Source: Bacillota bacterium (lineage in GTDB: Bacteria > Bacillota > Clostridia > Lachnospirales > Lachnospiraceae). Taken from it: a DNA stretch of 64,000 nt. The position numbers and the translations under genes were made by a program. A model generated the notes under the pieces. The model was not told where the DNA came from, did not search any database, and saw only the letters and a list, made by a program, of their open reading frames with translations. This document shows positions 61,783 through 64,000 of the stretch, piece by piece; position 1 is the first letter of the stretch, and every line of letters starts with the position of its first letter. The stretch lies in the NCBI GenBank assembly GCA_023437715.1, contig JAEZFK010000083.1:62001-126000 (forward strand), read 5' to 3'.

Positions 61783-62634
61783 ATGAAATCATTAAACGAT
61801 TGTTTTGAGCTGCATAACGGAGTAAAGATTCCGTGTGTAGGTTTCGGAACATATCAGGCGCAAAATGGGGAGATGGCCGTGTCCGCTGTGAAGGCTGCCA
61901 TTGCATTGGGGTATCGCCATATTGACACTGCTGCAGGGTACGGCAATGAGGAAAGTGTTGGCATTGCGGTGAAGCAGAGCGGTGTCAGGAGAGAGGACAT
62001 TTTCATCACCAGCAAGCTGCAGAACACAGAACACGGCTATGAAAATACAATGAAAGCATTTGAGCAGACGATGAAGAACCTGGATATAGATTATCTGGAT
62101 TTATATCTGATTCATTGGCCCAATCCGATTAAGTACAGAAACGAATGGCAGTCAGCCAATGCAGGAACATGGAAGGCATTTGAGGAATTGTATAAAGCCG
62201 GACGCATTCGTTCCATCGGAATCAGCAATTTCCATCCCCGTCATATTGATGAGCTTATGAAAACGGCGGAGATTGCTCCCATGGTCAATCAGATACGTCT
62301 CTGTCCGGGAGATACACAGGATGAGGTTGTGGACTATTGCAAGGAGCGCAGCATGATATTGGAAGCATACAGTCCTCTTGGGACCGGGCGGATTTTCGAA
62401 GTGCCGCAGATGCAGGCCATTGCCCAGAAGTATGGGAAAACAATTGCCCAGGTCTGCATTCGCTGGAGCCTGCAGAAAGGATATTTGCCTCTGCCCAAGT
62501 CTGTAACAGAATCCCGTATCAGGGAAAATGCCGAAGTTTTTGATTTTGAGCTTTCAGCACAGGACGTACAGAGTATTTCAGATTTAAAAGGATGCTGCGG
62601 ATATTCCCAGAATCCTGATACCACCGTATTTTAA
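61783..62634 (+). CDS. aldo/keto reductase
   Basis: 283 residues, AKR5-type. Catalytic tetrad visible: Asp and Tyr in HIDTAAGYGNEE, Lys in FITSKLQNTEHG and His in LYLIHWPNP; NADPH site in the C-terminal LPLPKSVTESRIRENAEVFD. It reduces aldehydes such as methylglyoxal. It has the MerR-type promoter and is followed by an alcohol dehydrogenase gene. Confidence 0.94.
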   Translation: MKSLNDCFELHNGVKIPCVGFGTYQAQNGEMAVSAVKAAIALGYRHIDTAAGYGNEESVGIAVKQSGVRREDIFITSKLQNTEHGYENTMKAFEQTMKNLDIDYLDLYLIHWPNPIKYRNEWQSANAGTWKAFEELYKAGRIRSIGISNFHPRHIDELMKTAEIAPMVNQIRLCPGDTQDEVVDYCKERSMILEAYSPLGTGRIFEVPQMQAIAQKYGKTIAQVCIRWSLQKGYLPLPKSVTESRIRENAEVFDFELSAQDVQSISDLKGCCGYSQNPDTTVF

Positions 62635-62666
62635 AAATTACTTTATTATAGAAAGGAACATGGATT

Positions 62667-63845
62667 ATGTTGAATTTTGATTTACACATCCCTACACGTA
62701 TTATATTCGGTAAAGACACACACAAGGAAATCGGAGCCCTGCTGCGGCCCTATGCGAAAAAGGTCCTGCTTCACTATGGCGGAAGCAGTATTAAAAAGAG
62801 CGGCCTGTATGACGAGGTAGTTGCTTCTCTGAAAGAAAGCAATTTGGAATTTGTTGAGCTGGGCGGTGTGGTTCCCAATCCACGGCTGTCCCTGGTCCAT
62901 GAAGGAATTGAGCTTTGTAAAAAAGAAGGGGTGGATTTGATTCTGGCTGTGGGCGGAGGAAGCGCCATTGACTCAGCAAAGGCAATCGCAATGGGCGTTT
63001 ACTACGACGGCGATGTATGGGAAATCTATGAACAGAGTAAGCCGGTTACGAAAGCAATGCCGGTTGCCACGATCCTGACGATCCCGGCAGCAGGCAGCGA
63101 ATCCAGCAACTCAACGGTAATCACCAATGAAGAAAAGCAGATGAAGCTGGGATATGGAAGCGATCATGTCCGTCCTTTGCTCAGCGTCATGAATCCGGAA
63201 TTGTTCTTTACACTGCCGAAAAATCAGGTGGCTAACGGTGTGGCGGATATGATGAGCCATATTTTTGAGCGCTACTTCACCAATACGGTACAGACCGATT
63301 TAACGGACGGATTATGCGAGACCACCTTAAAGACCATTATGAAAAATGCTTTGCTGGTATCCTCGGATATTAAAAATTATGACGCCTGGTGCCAGGTTGG
63401 ATTCGGCGGCACCATCGCCCACAATGACCTGCTGGGCCTTGGCCGTGAGCAGGACTGGGCCTGTCATGGCATGGAGCATGAGCTCAGCGCCATTTACGAT
63501 GTGGCTCATGGAGCAGGGCTGGCTGTACTGACTCCGGCATGGATGCAGTACGTCTATAAGACGAATATCAACATGTTCGTTCAGTTTGCCGTAAATGTAA
63601 TGGGAGTGGAGGGCAGCTACCGTGATCCGGATGCCATTGTGATGGAAGGCATTGCACGTCTGCGTGAATTCTATGGAAAAATGGGACTTCCATCCACCCT
63701 GTCCGAGCTTGGCATCGATGAGAGCAAGCTGGAAGTGATGGCAAAAAAATCAACGGGAGAAGCCTACGGCGAGGAGCATCCCCTTGGCGGCTTGAAGAAG
63801 CTGTACTGGCAGGATGTGCTTGAGATTTATAAAATGGCGAAATAA
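62667..63845 (+). CDS. iron-containing alcohol dehydrogenase (butanol dehydrogenase/YqhD type)
   Basis: 392 residues: VGGGSAIDSAKAIAMG binds NAD(P), TIPAAGSESSNSTVITN is the family segment, and the metal ligands are Asp and His in VADMMSHIFE and the two His in GMEHELSAIYDVAHGAGLAV. It reduces aldehydes to alcohols with NADPH. It belongs to the MerR-controlled aldehyde-detoxification group. Confidence 0.95.
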   Translation: MLNFDLHIPTRIIFGKDTHKEIGALLRPYAKKVLLHYGGSSIKKSGLYDEVVASLKESNLEFVELGGVVPNPRLSLVHEGIELCKKEGVDLILAVGGGSAIDSAKAIAMGVYYDGDVWEIYEQSKPVTKAMPVATILTIPAAGSESSNSTVITNEEKQMKLGYGSDHVRPLLSVMNPELFFTLPKNQVANGVADMMSHIFERYFTNTVQTDLTDGLCETTLKTIMKNALLVSSDIKNYDAWCQVGFGGTIAHNDLLGLGREQDWACHGMEHELSAIYDVAHGAGLAVLTPAWMQYVYKTNINMFVQFAVNVMGVEGSYRDPDAIVMEGIARLREFYGKMGLPSTLSELGIDESKLEVMAKKSTGEAYGEEHPLGGLKKLYWQDVLEIYKMAK

Positions 63846-63883
63846 GATATAACAGAAATATAATAGAAAAGGAGAAAGCTATT

Positions 63884-64000
63884 ATGAGACTTATGAAATT
63901 AGGGCAATCAGATTTGCAGGTGCCGGTTCTTGCAGTGGGCTGCATGCGCATTAACGGTTTGAGCAAAACGGACGCGGAGAATTTCGTTCAGACGGCTTTA
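63884..64000 (+). CDS. aldo/keto reductase, 5' part (cut by the window end)
   Basis: 39 codons from an ATG with AAAGGAG upstream: MRLMKLGQSDLQVPVLAVGC then MRINGLSKTDAENFV, the start of an AKR barrel of the YdhF/oxidoreductase type. It continues the MerR-controlled operon. Confidence 0.8.
   Translation, partial: MRLMKLGQSDLQVPVLAVGCMRINGLSKTDAENFVQTAL

Overview
The window looks like chromosomal DNA of a Gram-positive anaerobic clostridium, most likely Lachnospiraceae (Enterocloster/Lacrimispora/Clostridium clostridioforme-like). The grounds are strong AGGAGG ribosome sites, moderate GC, many ABC sugar transporters, a two-gene gcvP, a glycine riboswitch before gcvT, a fluoride riboswitch before eno, and clostridial-type aldo/keto reductase and iron alcohol dehydrogenase genes. 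No rRNA, tRNA, CRISPR array, complete IS element or prophage was seen. Gene identities come from reading motifs, not from database searches.

Layout. (1) 1-10.9 kb is a sugar locus. A leftward operon (PfkB kinase, class II aldolase, DeoR regulator, rhamnulokinase-like FGGY kinase) faces a rightward operon (Old Yellow Enzyme-like flavoprotein, ribose-type ABC transporter). A second, paralogous DeoR regulator lies divergent to a TIM-barrel sugar isomerase/epimerase. The two divergent promoters share a 13-bp motif. (2) 10.8-18.3 kb holds a fluoride-aptamer-like relic, MarR and an MFS-CBS fusion, an internally deleted GNAT, the potassium transporter Kup, a second broken GNAT, and enolase under a fluoride riboswitch. 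(3) 18.5-26.2 kb is a MacAB/YknXYZ-type ABC exporter with its adaptor, a two-component system and two TolC-like proteins. (4) 26.4-33.3 kb is a gene graveyard: intact small genes (msrA, ICMT-like methyltransferase, DUF488, PNPOx-like, cold-shock protein) lie among remnants of DUF3788, cupin, HD, LysR, flavin reductase, AraC and HAD genes. Most remnants keep one or both termini and lack the middle. (5) 33.3-42.6 kb holds a methyltransferase, a LacI-controlled fructan/sucrose-type locus (GH32-like enzyme, ABC transporter, GH32 remnant), and an MFS exporter with a MarR regulator.

(6) 42.8-53.7 kb is the most interesting block. It is one long operon behind a 5' leader with two terminators. It encodes a LIV-type ABC transporter, a cytidylate-kinase-like protein, a D-amino-acid aminotransferase-like protein, DUF4392 and DUF1445 proteins (the two halves of the fused eukaryotic D-glutamate cyclase), and all three subunits of 5-oxoprolinase (PxpB, PxpC, PxpA). 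Together they suggest uptake and interconversion of D-glutamate, 5-oxoproline and glutamate. (7) 53.8-60.9 kb is a glycine-riboswitch-controlled glycine cleavage operon (gcvT-gcvH-gcvPA-gcvPB-lplA-lpdA). (8) 61-64 kb is a MerR regulator divergent from aldo/keto reductase, iron alcohol dehydrogenase and a second aldo/keto reductase cut by the window edge.
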